From Anarhynchus alexandrinus (taxonomy: Eukaryota > Chordata > Aves > Charadriiformes > Charadriidae): DNA of 64,000 bases. How positions within the stretch are numbered: the first letter of the stretch is position 1; each line of letters starts with the position of its first letter. Positions 50,801-60,780 of the stretch are shown here, one piece after another. The notes under the pieces are model-generated. The model searched no databases. It had not been told where the DNA came from and was given only the letters and a program-made list of their open reading frames with translations. The translations under genes and the position numbers were made by a program. The stretch spans positions 1,112,496-1,176,495 of the forward strand of contig VUYV01000102.1 of the NCBI GenBank assembly GCA_008711295.1, in the 5' to 3' direction.

Positions 50801-52094
50801 GATCTACTGATGTATGTACCAGTAATCCATGCTAACAAAAGGCAGTCACTTCATAAATTACTGAATATGGACAATTGCATGCCCTGGAGATTGATGCCTG
50901 GAAAGAATGATGAATTTTATCCTGTCTTCTCTGGAGGAGATAGGCAGTTGCCTCCATGACATGTTCTCCATTTCCCCTAGGACTGCTGATACCTCCTGAT
51001 AAATACAGAGGCGTGTACCACAAGCCAAGTCAGAGATGGGGTGCCTAAAGGCAAAGCAAAAGAAATGCAGGTCATCCTTCCATCAGGCCCATCAAACTGA
51101 CAAGGAAGTGATAATGCAGCCCAGGGCTGAAAAGGCCCTGCTCTGTGACTCTGAGAGCTTTAAAGGCTATTTTAAGACAGCCCAACTCGGTCCAATCCAG
51201 CCCAGCCCAGAGAATCCCTGATAAAGTGCTTAAACAGATCTAGGCTTCAGGGCCCATGGAAAAGGAGGTCAGCAGAGCAAAGCAATTATGTACACTTAGT
51301 GCTACCTTACTGGGACTGGATAAACATTCACTGCTGAGGAAGGCAGACCTTTTTCTGGTCTGGGCCAGTTTCACCAAGAGGATTCACCTGTAATGAAAAG
51401 ATAATGTGTTTCAATCACCTGAATCACTTTGTTGAACCATTTGCTTTTTAGGCACTTCAAAGGCAGGATGAAGAAATAAAGCCTGGACTTACACAGCTGG
51501 CTGTACTGAGTCTATCTAGCAGCCCAGTCACTAAAACTTCTCAATGATATATAAAACCTGAACCCATATCTGAAAACCTTTCTACCTGGAACACTTGTTC
51601 TGCAGCAGGATGAATGAACAACTACTCATTAGCACAACCAAGCAAAAGGGGCTTTTTTTGTAGAATTTTTTTCTTAGAATTCTTTCTGTACAAATTATTT
51701 AAACATTGGAGCAGGCATTCGAATCACCCTGCAAGTGAATGTCATAGATGTTAAGATGTAGAGTAATTCTCTCACTGATCTAATAAGTACTTTAAAAAAA
51801 TTACATGAAGAAAACCAGTTGACATTAGGTGCCCAAAGAGATGATACTAACTTTATGGTACTCCTGTGGCTAAAGCTCTAATTTGGTATGGGCAAGCACT
51901 AAGTTCAGATGTCCATTCTGCTGCCTTCAGAGTAAGAAGGTAGCTGTAGATCCAAAGAAGATGACCATGGAATCATTGTTTAAGTTGCTAATGCAGTGAT
52001 ATAATACTTACATTAGAGACTGAAAGAACACAATCACCAAACATCCTGTAGCAGGCTGATTGGATCCTTCTCCTAGAAGATGGGATGGATTACT

Positions 52095-52190
52095 TACCAT
52101 GTGAGACAGAGGGAGAAACTGATCCTAGATCTCCAGATCCTGAGTGAGTAGTTCTAAGTACTGGGTTACTGAAAAACACACCAACTTTTT
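52095..52190 (-). mobile_element. Possible MIR-like tRNA-derived SINE remnant
   Basis: On the minus strand the text resembles the head of an ancient amniote SINE: a variant of TTAGAGCACTCACTCAGGAT, then GGAGATCTAGGATCAGTTT at the B-box position and CTCCCTCTGTCTCAC after it. It is similar to 9320-9375. Decay is heavy. Confidence 0.35.
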
Positions 52191-53792
52191 CTTTACTGCT
52201 AGAATTGCTACTACTATTTTGCAGGTAGTGTGTTCAAACATACTTACTTTAATATACATATCCTATATATAAACCATCCTGTTTCTCATTGGATATTTTT
52301 TGTTTGTTTATAAGTGATAACACCAGTTTCTTAAGCCGTTGCCTTCTATGTTATTCTGAAATTAAATAACGTACTTGTTGATCGCACTTAACAGACTGTA
52401 ATTGTAAGACTTGTGTTAGCACCTAACTACACATTTCACCAGGTTCATAAGGACAAAAATATCTTATGCTTTCCATACATCTCAAGGCTGCTAACTACAG
52501 CACACTTTGAAAGACTAAGTTCTGAGGAAGGTGTACAAACTCTCATGTGAGATAACAGGCATATCCTGTAGAATTCAGGTATAGAAAAACCCCACACAAA
52601 TAAACCCCCAAACATTTACCAGGCAAAGATAGTCCTTTTGGCTTCTTTCCCTTAAACAGCTCTTCAAAGAAAAAGATGTATTTGCCACACAAAATTATAT
52701 GGAGTATAAAGGCCTTTAAAAAAAAATCTTTAAAATTTAAATTTGTGCAGAATGCATCAATTGATTGGAAATCAGTTTAATGAAAGCCTGCAAAACACAC
52801 TGCCACTACTAGCAGCAACAGCTGCCCCACTATCAGTGTGCCTTAGGCTAAAGCAACTTGTTGGCCCACAACTTCAGATCAGAGGACAAATGATGGACAG
52901 CAATGTCAGAGGCCTCACCTGCATGTTGGCTTCAGCTGTAGACCCGAAGGTGCTTTTATAATGATGGGCAGACAGGAAAATGGTGGAAAACTAAACAAAC
53001 AACGGCAGTAATAAATTTAAATAAGTTAAAATTAAGTATGTGTTTTTTCTCTACATCCCCAGTGTTGGGAGATGCATTTGTGTTTTCTTTTGCTTTTACC
53101 ATAGTAGTAAAAAATGAGTTAAAAATAGAGATTATATGAAAAACTAAATTACACTAATCTTTGTAGATAAAATACATAAAATATTCTAGTTTTAGCATAT
53201 ACTGTTATCTAAGCTTGTGAGCCAGGAATGGCATATAACATGCAACTGAGAAATTCCTACAGTCACTTCTTTTAAACAGTTTTTGAAAGAAAATATTTAA
53301 TTAATTCCTCAAAATGGAGTTGTGTTGATACACTAACAGTAACATATGTAATCATGTTTTAGGAGTACAGCTGGTTTACAAATGTTCATATCTCACGCTC
53401 AAGACATTTTATTTAGTGTTGCAAACTCTACTAAAACTATTCTGTCATATAGTATAGACTCACCCAGTAAATAAATTTCCTTTAAAGTGACTTTAAATAT
53501 AAAGTGAAAAGATTTAACATAAAAGATTTAAAAAGCACTAAAATTATTTCTACAGCAACTTTCTTTCTGAAAAATGGACAAAAATAATATTCTTACTTTA
53601 GAGTTTGGGTTTTTATGAATCTTCTAAATTTATTTTTGAGAAGGGAAAATTCTCTGCCTTCTTTGTGTTATGTAGCAGGAAGGGGAAAGAAGAAAAAGAA
53701 GGAAATTTCCCATCGAGATAGAATGAAAACTGGGTTTTTTTTTTGATGTATTTGTCCATATGTACTCTTTTCCTTACATCAAACATGGATTT

Positions 53793-53797
53793 ATTTT
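53793..53797. repeat. Left 5-bp target duplication of the large LTR (ATTTT)
   Basis: ATTTT lies directly before the TG terminus at 53798 and matches 56349-56353 exactly. Confidence 0.8.
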
Positions 53798-53983
53798 TGT
53801 GGTGGGTTGACCCTGACTGGATGCCAGGTGCCCACCAAAGCTGCTCTATCACTCCTCTCCTCGGCTGGACAAGGCGGGGGAAATATAACGAAAGGCTCAT
53901 GGGTCGAGAGAAAGACAGGGAGGTCACTCAGCAATTACCGTCACAGGCAAAATGGACTCGACTCGGGGAAATGAGTTTAATTT

Positions 53984-54568
53984 CATAGAATCATAGGAAC
54001 ATAGAATGGTTTAGGCTGGAAGTGACCTAGAAGATCATCGAGTTCCAACCCCCCTGCCATAGGCAGGGACACCTCCCACTAGACCAGGTTGCTCAAAGCC
54101 CCATCCAGCCTGGCCTTGAACACCTCCAGGGATGGGGCCTCAACAACCTCTCTGGGCAACCTGTTCCAGTGCCTTACCACCCTCAGGGTGAAAAATTTCT
54201 TCCTAATATCTAATCTAAATCTACCCTCTTCCAGTTTGAAGCCATTCTCCCTCATCTTATCACTACATGCCCTTATAAAAAGTCCTTTCCCAGCTTTCCT
54301 GTAGGCCCCCTTTAGGTACAGGAAAACCGCAATAAGGTCTCCCCGGAGCCTTCTCTTCTCCAGGCCGAACAACCCCAACTCTCTCAGCCTGTCCTCATAG
54401 GTCCTCAACCTGTCCTTATCCAGCCCTCTGATCATCTTTGTGGCCCTCCTCTGGACCTCCTCCAACAGGTCCGTGTTGGGTGCTCCAGAGCTGGACGCAG
54501 TACTCCAGGTGGGGTCTCACAACAGTGGAGTAGAGGGGCAGAATCACCTCCCTGGAGGCAATGATGGC
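53984..54568 (-). mobile_element. Young CR1, antisense, inserted in the LTR, about 585 bp
   Basis: The plus strand begins CATAGAATCATAGGAACATA and continues through the young-subfamily 3' UTR and RT C-terminal region to a truncation near 54550. About 14 bases of unclear origin (GGAGGCAATGATGG) lie at the truncated end. The host LTR resumes with AATTTATTGCC. AATTT on both sides (53979-53983 and 54569-54573) may be a short target duplication, but the site is AT-rich, so this is weak. It entered the LTR right at the LTR's poly(A) signal. Confidence 0.93.
54079..54465 (-). pseudogene. CR1 ORF2 C-terminal remnant (128 codons open)
   Basis: The minus strand reads [20 protein letters not shown], then [40 protein letters not shown] and [19 protein letters not shown], ending [10 protein letters not shown]. 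This is the region after the RT palm. It is open throughout and shows few signs of decay, in keeping with a young insertion, but lacks the palm and endonuclease because of 5' truncation. Confidence 0.9.
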
Positions 54569-54570
54569 AA

Positions 54571-54576
54571 TTTATT
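54571..54576 (-). promoter_or_regulatory. Poly(A) signal AATAAA of the large LTR (minus strand)
   Basis: TTTATT on the plus strand gives AATAAA on the minus strand, at the place where an LTR signal is expected, downstream of the TATA box and repeats. The antisense CR1 lies immediately beyond it in the direction of LTR transcription. Confidence 0.55.
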
Positions 54577-54745
54577 GCCATCAAAATCAGAGTAGGATAA
54601 TAAGAAATAGAACCAAATCTTAAAACAGCTTCCCCCCACCCCTCCCCTCTCCCTGGGCTCAACTTCAGTCCCTCTTCCTCAGTTTCTCTACTTCCTCCCC
54701 TGCAGCAGCACAGCGGGACAGGGAATGGGGGTTGTGGTCAGTTCA

Positions 54746-55046
54746 CAGAATCACAGACTGTAGGGGTTGGAAGAGACCTCTGGAGATCATCTAGTCCAAA
54801 CGCCCTGCTAAAGCACATTCACCTAGAGCAGGTTGCACAGGTTCGCCTCCAGGCAGGTTTTGAATATCTGCAGAGGAAACTACAACCCCTCTGGGCAGCT
54901 TGTTCCAGCGCTCTCTCACCCTCAAAGTAATGAAGCTTTTCCTCATGTTGAGATGGAATTTCCTGTGTTCCAGTTTGTGCCTGTTGCCCCTTGTCCTGTC
55001 ACTGGACACAACTGAAAAGAGTCTGGCCCTATGCTCTTGACACCCG
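54746..55046 (-). mobile_element. CR1 of another subfamily, antisense, inserted in the LTR, about 300 bp
   Basis: The plus strand begins CAGAATCACAGACTGTAGGG and ends with GGCCCTATGCTCTTGACACC, the reverse complement of the region just after the RT palm. A 7-bp direct repeat CAGTTCA flanks it (54739-54745 and 55047-55053). Removing the insert and one repeat restores continuous LTR sequence (GTCAGTTCATCATAC). The subfamily resembles the copy at 35.8-36.7 kb and differs from the CR1 at 53984-54568. Confidence 0.92.
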
Positions 55047-55120
55047 CAGTTCATCATACATTGGTTTTGCCACTCCTTCCTCCTCAGGGGGAGGACTCCT
55101 CACACTCTTACCCTGCTCTA

Positions 55121-55348
55121 GTGTGGGGTCCCCTCCCATGGGAGACAGTCCTTCACAAACTTCTCTAACATGAGTCCATCCCACGGGCTGCAGTTCTTCA
55201 CGAACTGCTCCCGCATGAGTCGTTTCCATGGGGTGCAGTCCTTCAGGAACAGACTGCTCCAGCAGGGGTTCCCCACAGAGTCACAAGTCCTGCCAGCAAA
55301 CCTGCTCCAGTGTGGGCTCTCCATGGGGTCTCAGCCTCCTTCAGTCAC
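55121..55348 (-). repeat. Tandem units of about 45-50 bp within the large LTR, first block
   Basis: On the plus strand successive units carry variants of GGGCTGCAGTTCTTCACGAA and GCTCCAGCATGAGTC and repeat about every 45-50 bases. The block continues at 55915-56040 beyond the inserted second LTR. It corresponds to the units at 6732-6969 in reverse orientation. Confidence 0.75.
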
Positions 55349-55546
55349 TGTAAAGAACCAATACGAGATGCGATTTTGTCTCGACATTGCTGCTGTGCTG
55401 CCGTCTTCTGGGAGGACCATCTTCTTCACGGTTTTGGAAGTGGACGACCTCATGCGCCTGCACAGGGACCAAGGGTGCCAAAAAGAGCAGGAAGAGGCTT
55501 GTATGGGAACAGTGCTTCCAGTTGATCTGCGCATGAGCAAGAGCCC

Positions 55547-55553
55547 TATATAA
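55547..55553 (+). promoter_or_regulatory. TATA box of the inserted solo LTR
   Basis: TATATAA followed by GGAGC lies about 200 bases from the LTR start. A transcription start would be expected near 55575-55585. The box is intact by eye. Confidence 0.6.
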
Positions 55554-55818
55554 GGAGCATGTGTCCTTTTGTGGGCCCCCTTTTGTTCTTCCCTTCTCCT
55601 CGCCTCCCTGCTGCGTGCCTCCCCGGACCCCGGACTGTGCGAAACACGTAACGGTTGAAGACTTCAGACAGAATCAGCAGAAACCCGTTGGACTCAGGGT
55701 GGCAGTAGCGAACTTTTTCCCTCTTTCTTTGTTTTCTTCCTTACCCCTTTTCCTTCCCCCTTTGCCTTCCCTTCACCTCCCCTTTTCACCATTCCTTCAC
55801 GGTTTGCTAAGAGAATTA

Positions 55819-55824
55819 AATAAA
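55819..55824 (+). promoter_or_regulatory. Poly(A) signal AATAAA of the inserted solo LTR
   Basis: ATTAAATAAAAGG lies about 270 bases after the TATA box and is followed by TTGTACGACATTTGACC, a usual layout for the R region of an LTR. Confidence 0.6.
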
Positions 55825-55914
55825 AGGTTGTACGACATTTGACCAACTTCAGAGTCTTAATCTCGTCCTTGGGATTATAATGAAACCTCCCCGATACTGG
55901 ATCGGGACAGTCAT

Positions 55915-56040
55915 CCACATGCTCCGTTGTGGGGTCCTCCACAAGTTGCATCTGCTCCACTGTTACCCTCCGTGGGCTGCAGGGGAACAGCCTGCCTCAC
56001 CATGATTTCACCATGGGCTGCAGGGGAATCTCTGCTCTGA
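55915..56040 (-). repeat. Tandem units within the large LTR, second block
   Basis: The plus strand shows repeated TCCGTGGGCTGCAGGGGAAC and TGGGCTGCAGGGGAATCTC variants, continuing the first block after the solo LTR insertion. Confidence 0.75.
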
Positions 56041-56162
56041 TGCCTGGAGCACCTCCTCCCCCTCCTTCTTCACTGACCTTGGTGTCTGCAGAGTTGTTGC
56101 TCTCACATATTCTCACTCCTCTTCTCCAGCTGCTGTTTCACAGCAGTTTTTCCCTGCCCTTC

Positions 56163-56171
56163 TTAAATATA
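56163..56171 (-). promoter_or_regulatory. TATA box of the large LTR (minus strand)
   Basis: The minus strand reads TATATTTAAGAAGGG about 180 bases from the LTR's own 5' end at 56348. The homologous site in the old copy at 6.56 kb has decayed. Confidence 0.55.
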
Positions 56172-56348
56172 GCACCCAGAGGTGCTACCACCGTCACTGA
56201 TGGTCTCAGCCTTGGCCAGCGGCGGGTCCATCTTGGAGTCAGCTGGCATTGGCTCTATTGGACACGGGGGAAGCTTCTATCAGCTTCTCACAGAAGCCAC
56301 CCCTGTAACACCCCTGCTACCAAAATCTTGTCATGCAAACCCAATACA

Positions 56349-56353
56349 ATTTT
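56349..56353. repeat. Right 5-bp target duplication of the large LTR (ATTTT)
   Basis: ATTTT lies directly after the CA terminus at 56348 and matches 53793-53797. Confidence 0.8.
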
Positions 56354-56849
56354 ACTGTTCACAACAGGTAGACGCTGTACCTCAGGGGAAGTTGATGTCA
56401 CTTAACACTGAAAGTTGTAGCAACTTCAGATGGGAGAACACCATCAGGATCTGCAGAACTCACAAATGCTCGGAGTGAATTAGTTCTCTTTTCCAGTAAA
56501 GTCAGAAAATTTCTTTAAGAAGAAAAGTTAGAGCAGACCTTGTTAAATTCAGGTAGGAAACACTAAAGAAGAGTCACAACATTTAAAGTCCAATTTCAGC
56601 AGAGAATTACAAGGAAAGCATAGAGATGGAGCTCAACTGTTTGCCTACTTCTATGCAAAACCAGATAAAAAATAATGAAGTAGAAGAAGTTGTTATTATA
56701 TAGGAGATATGACATAACATGCACCTCGGAAATAGGAGAGGAATCGCAAAACACTGTAATAGCAGGACACAGATGACACAGAAATGAGAGACCGCATATT
56801 ATATGGAGGAGTGACACTGCATGTTAAAGAGGTGAAATAAGGTAAACGT

Positions 56850-58760
56850 TTTAACTGTAAGTTCTAGCAACAGAGTATTTCCATAACTGAAATAAAGACT
56901 TGACTAGGCAGAGTATTAATAGCGCTCTGCTATCAACTAGTCAGTCAAGAAGGTTGCAATACACATGAAATGCTAATGTAAAATGTAACAGCTAAAAGCA
57001 AAAGTACAATGATAAAGGGAGACTCCAGTTACCTCCATGTGAACTGGGTAATATCCTGGTAAGGAATGATGTAGGAAACAAATTATTAGACAACATACAT
57101 GACTGGTTATTGGAATTCCTAATTAAAAAGTTCACAAGAAAAGAAAGAGTTCTTGATCTAGGCCTGAGCTGTACATGCAGCCGGATTCAGAAGAGCCTGT
57201 TTGTAATAGTAAATTAAATAAATTTTAATATTCTTGAAGGATTAAAAGGTCCCTTCAGAATCTTCCACAGCAATATTTAATTTTGAAAAAGAAAACTGCA
57301 TCAAAGCTGGAATGGTTATTAAAAGCAGCAGCTAAAAGTTCAGTGTCCTGGAGGCAACAACTGTGGGACAGGGAGATCTACTTTATATGGTTTCCAAAGG
57401 CTTTCAGCAATATCCTCCACCAGAGGGATAAGACAGAAAATAATCTGCCACGAGATAAGAGGAAGATCTTCACATGTATAAATAACTGGTTAAACATAGG
57501 AAACACAGAATGGGGGTAAACGGTACATTTTGACTGATGTTCGACCCTGGAGCGCCATGGTGATCCACGCCGTGGCCTATGCTGTTTGATATGTTTGTAA
57601 CTGACCTGGAGAGAGGGTGAGCAGCTCGCTAATGAATAACAAGTTAGTAACAGCAGCAACGGTGAAAGTTGACTGATGAATCGCAAAGGACAGTACAATA
57701 CTGTGTGACTGGGCGCTATGAATGCAAGGGAAATTTTGTGCTGATAAATGTAATACGGTGCACACTGTGGAAAAAAAGAATCCTAATTTTATACAGAAAA
57801 GGTGGTCTGAGTTGGCTATTGCAACTCATTAATGGAAACTATAATGGATAACAGAATTATTATTTTATTACCAGGGGTTTCTGCTGTTAAACATATTCAT
57901 AAATTATTGGGAAACAGAATGAATAATGAGATGTCAAGCTTTGTTAGTAATAAAAAATTATTCACATAGTTAAAACTAAAATTGACTGTAAAATACTACA
58001 GAAGGCTCTCATGGCAATAGAATGGTAAATGAAATTCATTGTTGATAAATACAAAATAATTTTCAAGGGGGAAAAATACCAAATGCGTCCTAATTATACA
58101 CACAAAGTGACTGGCTTTAAATTAGCTATCAGTATTCCACAAGGAAATTTTGGACTCATTGTGGGTAGTTTTCTAAATGTCAGCTTAGGGCTGAATAGCA
58201 ATTTAAAGAACAAATAGAATGTTGAAATTATCAGAAAGACAATAAAGAACAAGATGAAAGATGTGACTCTGCCATGATATAAATGTCTGGAATCGTTGCT
58301 GTGCAAATTCTGCACACTCTTCTGCTGGTGCAAAGGGAAAGTGGGACCCAAAAAGGGCTGTGAAGACAGTCAGAATAGTGGGACAGCTACCAAGGACAGG
58401 TGAAATAAAGAGGATATGATTGAGATCTGTGAAATCACCAATGGAATGAAGAAGCTGCTTTTCATTTTTTCACAGCACCATGAAGAAGACATAAACCAAG
58501 AATGGGGCAATAAGACAAGTCGTGGAAGAAAGTCCTATTGTGGGCTTATAATTGCAGCCTCAAGTTCAAGATATTCTTGTAATATTGACACCCAGAAATC
58601 AGGAAGGTACAGATGGGAAGCATATTTCCTCTGTTTCCAATAACCTTTTCCTTAAAACCTATTGATAATTGGAGTCAGAGACAAAGCACTGGGTTAAATA
58701 GATATTTGGTCTCATCTAGGACACCTATCATATACTATTTTACTAAATTTGGGGTTGAAA
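56850..58760 (+). mobile_element. Ancient, long CR1 relic with endonuclease and RT traces
   Basis: This is a strongly decayed CR1 that resembles old amniote CR1 lineages (as in turtles) rather than young avian ones. In order there is a GDFN-like endonuclease block (GGGAGACTCCAGTTACCTCC, 57019), a KERVLDLGLS-like block (57146-57175), an AF-K/N-P-HQR RT block (57400-57425, GGCTTTCAGCAATATCCTCC) and a PGAMVIHA/LFDMFVTDLERG-like block (57545-57620). Then come a MKFIVDKYK-like block (58029-58055), a LKLAIS...LGLIV-like block (58110-58165) and a C-terminal stretch with MIEICEITNGMKK (58416). No frame is long. The left limit is blurred and could reach further left. Confidence 0.65.
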
Positions 58761-60224
58761 CATTACTGCACAGACAGACACACATAAAGCTTTCTTTTAA
58801 AGACAAAAAAGCAAACTTTCTTTTTTTTTTTTTTTTCCCCCACAAGCATAACCCAAAATGGCACTTCTCTGTAAAGATATTATGTGTTTGGAATAATTTT
58901 TCCTAGTTTTAGACTTCAATAATATGAAGGATGGGTGGGACAGTCACATTTTCTCTACTATTTTACTTTGGACAAATAACTTAGAATGCCACAAAGTTCT
59001 CAGATGCAAAATCTATCTTTAGAAGAGTTGCTTACATGCTTCAGTTGAAGATTATATTTAAATATTTCAGTATGTTTTATGTTGATATGGATGCAAATAG
59101 CATAGGAACAGCCAGATACATAGTTTATTAAATATTAACACTAGGTTTGCTTTTTTTTTTTTTCTGAAGAATTCTATCATCTTACAAAATGGCAAGTTTT
59201 CAGTTTTCTGAAGTTTAAGCCTGAATCCAGGATTTTTTTGGTGATACTTGGATTTGTGCCTCAAGATTCCATTTAACTAGGTCAGGCTCTGCACATCCTT
59301 GATTAATTTAATGAACTTTTATTTTTATGTTCCTAAAATGTTTAATTTAATTATCAGGCTCACCTTTCATCTATTTATTGTGTCCATTAACAGCATTTTT
59401 CTCACCTTCCAATTCAAAGCTCTGTAAGAGAAGAGTTGTAATAAACTAATATAACTAATAAACTGTAATAAACTAAGCAAGCAGTTAAAAAAAATTGACC
59501 CTCCAATGACTGTATTATTCAAAAATTCAGTGTAAAAGGCCCTGATTTAATTTTTGCCATGAATACTAGAGAGGTGCCACATAAGCTTCGCTATGAAATT
59601 TTTATTCTCCTTTTAGTCTGTTGCAGGCGCATCGAGCTAGTCGGTGCAAAAATACAGAATCAGAAAGCTAAAGATAATTCTCATGTACCTGTTTTTTCCT
59701 CACAAACCAATGTTTAAAAAGTTAACATCCAGGCATTTCAGTGAGTTATCCAGCAAGATTTTAATTGATGCTAAGCAACCCCTTATCACTTGCTGTTTTA
59801 TTGTCATTTGCTGAAAGTTAAACTACCAGGAAATGTAAAGTCTGACACAAGATTAAGAGCCAGCAGAGTCACTGCATAAAAAAAGGCAACTTCAGCAGGT
59901 CATCACTGAATCATGGTCTCATACTGAACTGCTTGTCTTTGCTGGTGGACTTTAAGTGGTGCAGTGGGGACAAAATAGTAATGAAAAAAATAACAAATTT
60001 ACCTTCACCAGTGTACTTTTCACCTCAGATACAGTGAGCTTTACCTGTTGTTGTTTTTCCTTAATAGTCTACAAGTCCTGCATAAAGCTTGTCTTTCACT
60101 GAGGATCCTAAAAAGTCCAGATACAATAGGCACTAGTCTAGGAGTAATTGTCAAATTCTGGATTGTTGCAGTGAGTCAAGACACTGCTAAATATCACTGC
60201 CATTGCTGAACCAATAGTGGAGAA
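58761..60224. other. Intergenic stretch, no gene recognised
   Basis: No gene is seen. Two poly(T) runs (about 58819-58836 and 59152-59163) and otherwise plain AT-rich sequence. Confidence 0.6.
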
Positions 60225-60780
60225 ACATGAAAGGAGAAAGTTTTACCTCATCGGATCACAGGAAGTTACTTCTGCATTTAGAAAGATTACTGTGTCCAGT
60301 TTGGGCCTCACAGTTCAAGAAGGATGAAGAAAACTGGAGAGGGACTGGAGAGAGCTACCAATATGATCAGGGGTCTCATGGATTATCTGGAAGATAAGAT
60401 AAGGCTGTAAGATCTGGGCTAGGTTAGTTCAGTAAAGAGGAAAGTATAGAGAGTTATGGAGAAGTCTAGTAATGGTCAACAGGTGCTTGAAGGGCAATGA
60501 CAAAGAGAGCAGAGATAAACTTTTTTCAGTAGCATTAGTTACTATAGCAAGAAGCAGTGGCCAAACAATACAGCTTTGAAGGTTGAAGTTAGTTATTAAA
60601 GAGAAAAAAAATCCCCAGAGTGCAGTGTAACCCTCAAAAGATTATTCAGGAAGGTGGTGGTATCTCTGTCCTTGGGGGCAAAACCACGGCTGACCTCATC
60701 TAATGTTGTCAACAGTTGTCAACTGTCTGTCACATTTCTTTAATTCGGTGTTCTATGAAATATCTATTTCTGCATCAGGA
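60225..60780 (+). mobile_element. Old CR1 3' fragment, sense
   Basis: Blocks resembling the CR1 C-terminal region are recognisable: GTGTCCAGTTTGGGCCTCAC (YCVQFWAP region), a GERATNMIRGLMDYLEDK-like stretch near 60345-60395, then a variant of the KGNDKES region and GGAAGGTGGTGGTATCTCTG near 60650 before the text fades. No open frame or tail repeat remains. Confidence 0.7.

Larger units (their letters stand above)
47869..53797. other. Intergenic stretch, no gene recognised
   Basis: No gene is seen. A SINE-like trace lies at 52095-52190 on the minus strand. The stretch at 51030-51600 is somewhat richer in G and C than its surroundings but has no motif I can name. Open frames are short and random-looking. 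Confidence 0.6.
55349..55909 (+). mobile_element. Solo LTR of a second ERV family, plus strand, 561 bp
   Basis: This element starts TGTAAAGAACC and ends GATCGGGACA, with TG/CA termini. GTCAC before it and GTCAT after it (55344-55348 and 55910-55914) look like a 5-bp target duplication with one change. Joining the flanks restores the host LTR. Inside are TATATAA (55547-55553), a pyrimidine-rich R/U5 part with CT-rich text at 55715-55800, and AATAAA (55819-55824). It carries no internal genes. The class is uncertain. Confidence 0.85.
53798..56348 (-). mobile_element. ERVL-like LTR with three nested insertions
   Basis: On the plus strand the element starts TGTGGTGGGTTGACC and ends CCCAATACA. 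Read on the minus strand it is TGTATTGGG...CCACCACA, a normal LTR with TG/CA ends. A perfect 5-bp target duplication ATTTT flanks it (53793-53797 and 56349-56353); 5 bp is the size usual for class III (ERVL-like) elements. Host LTR sequence survives in four blocks (53798-53983, 54569-54745, 55054-55348 and 55915-56348), about 1.09 kb together. The other parts are two antisense CR1 copies and a second LTR. A TATA box, tandem units of about 45-50 bp and a poly(A) signal lie in the expected minus-strand order. No internal viral genes are present, so it is a solo LTR. From memory, this LTR type is widespread in neoavian birds; the class assignment is inferred. Confidence 0.85.

Noticed and set aside
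55170..56478. Open frames of 93-158 codons across the LTR nest
   Set aside because: They run through LTR repeats and cross insertion borders; no viral or host protein motif is present.
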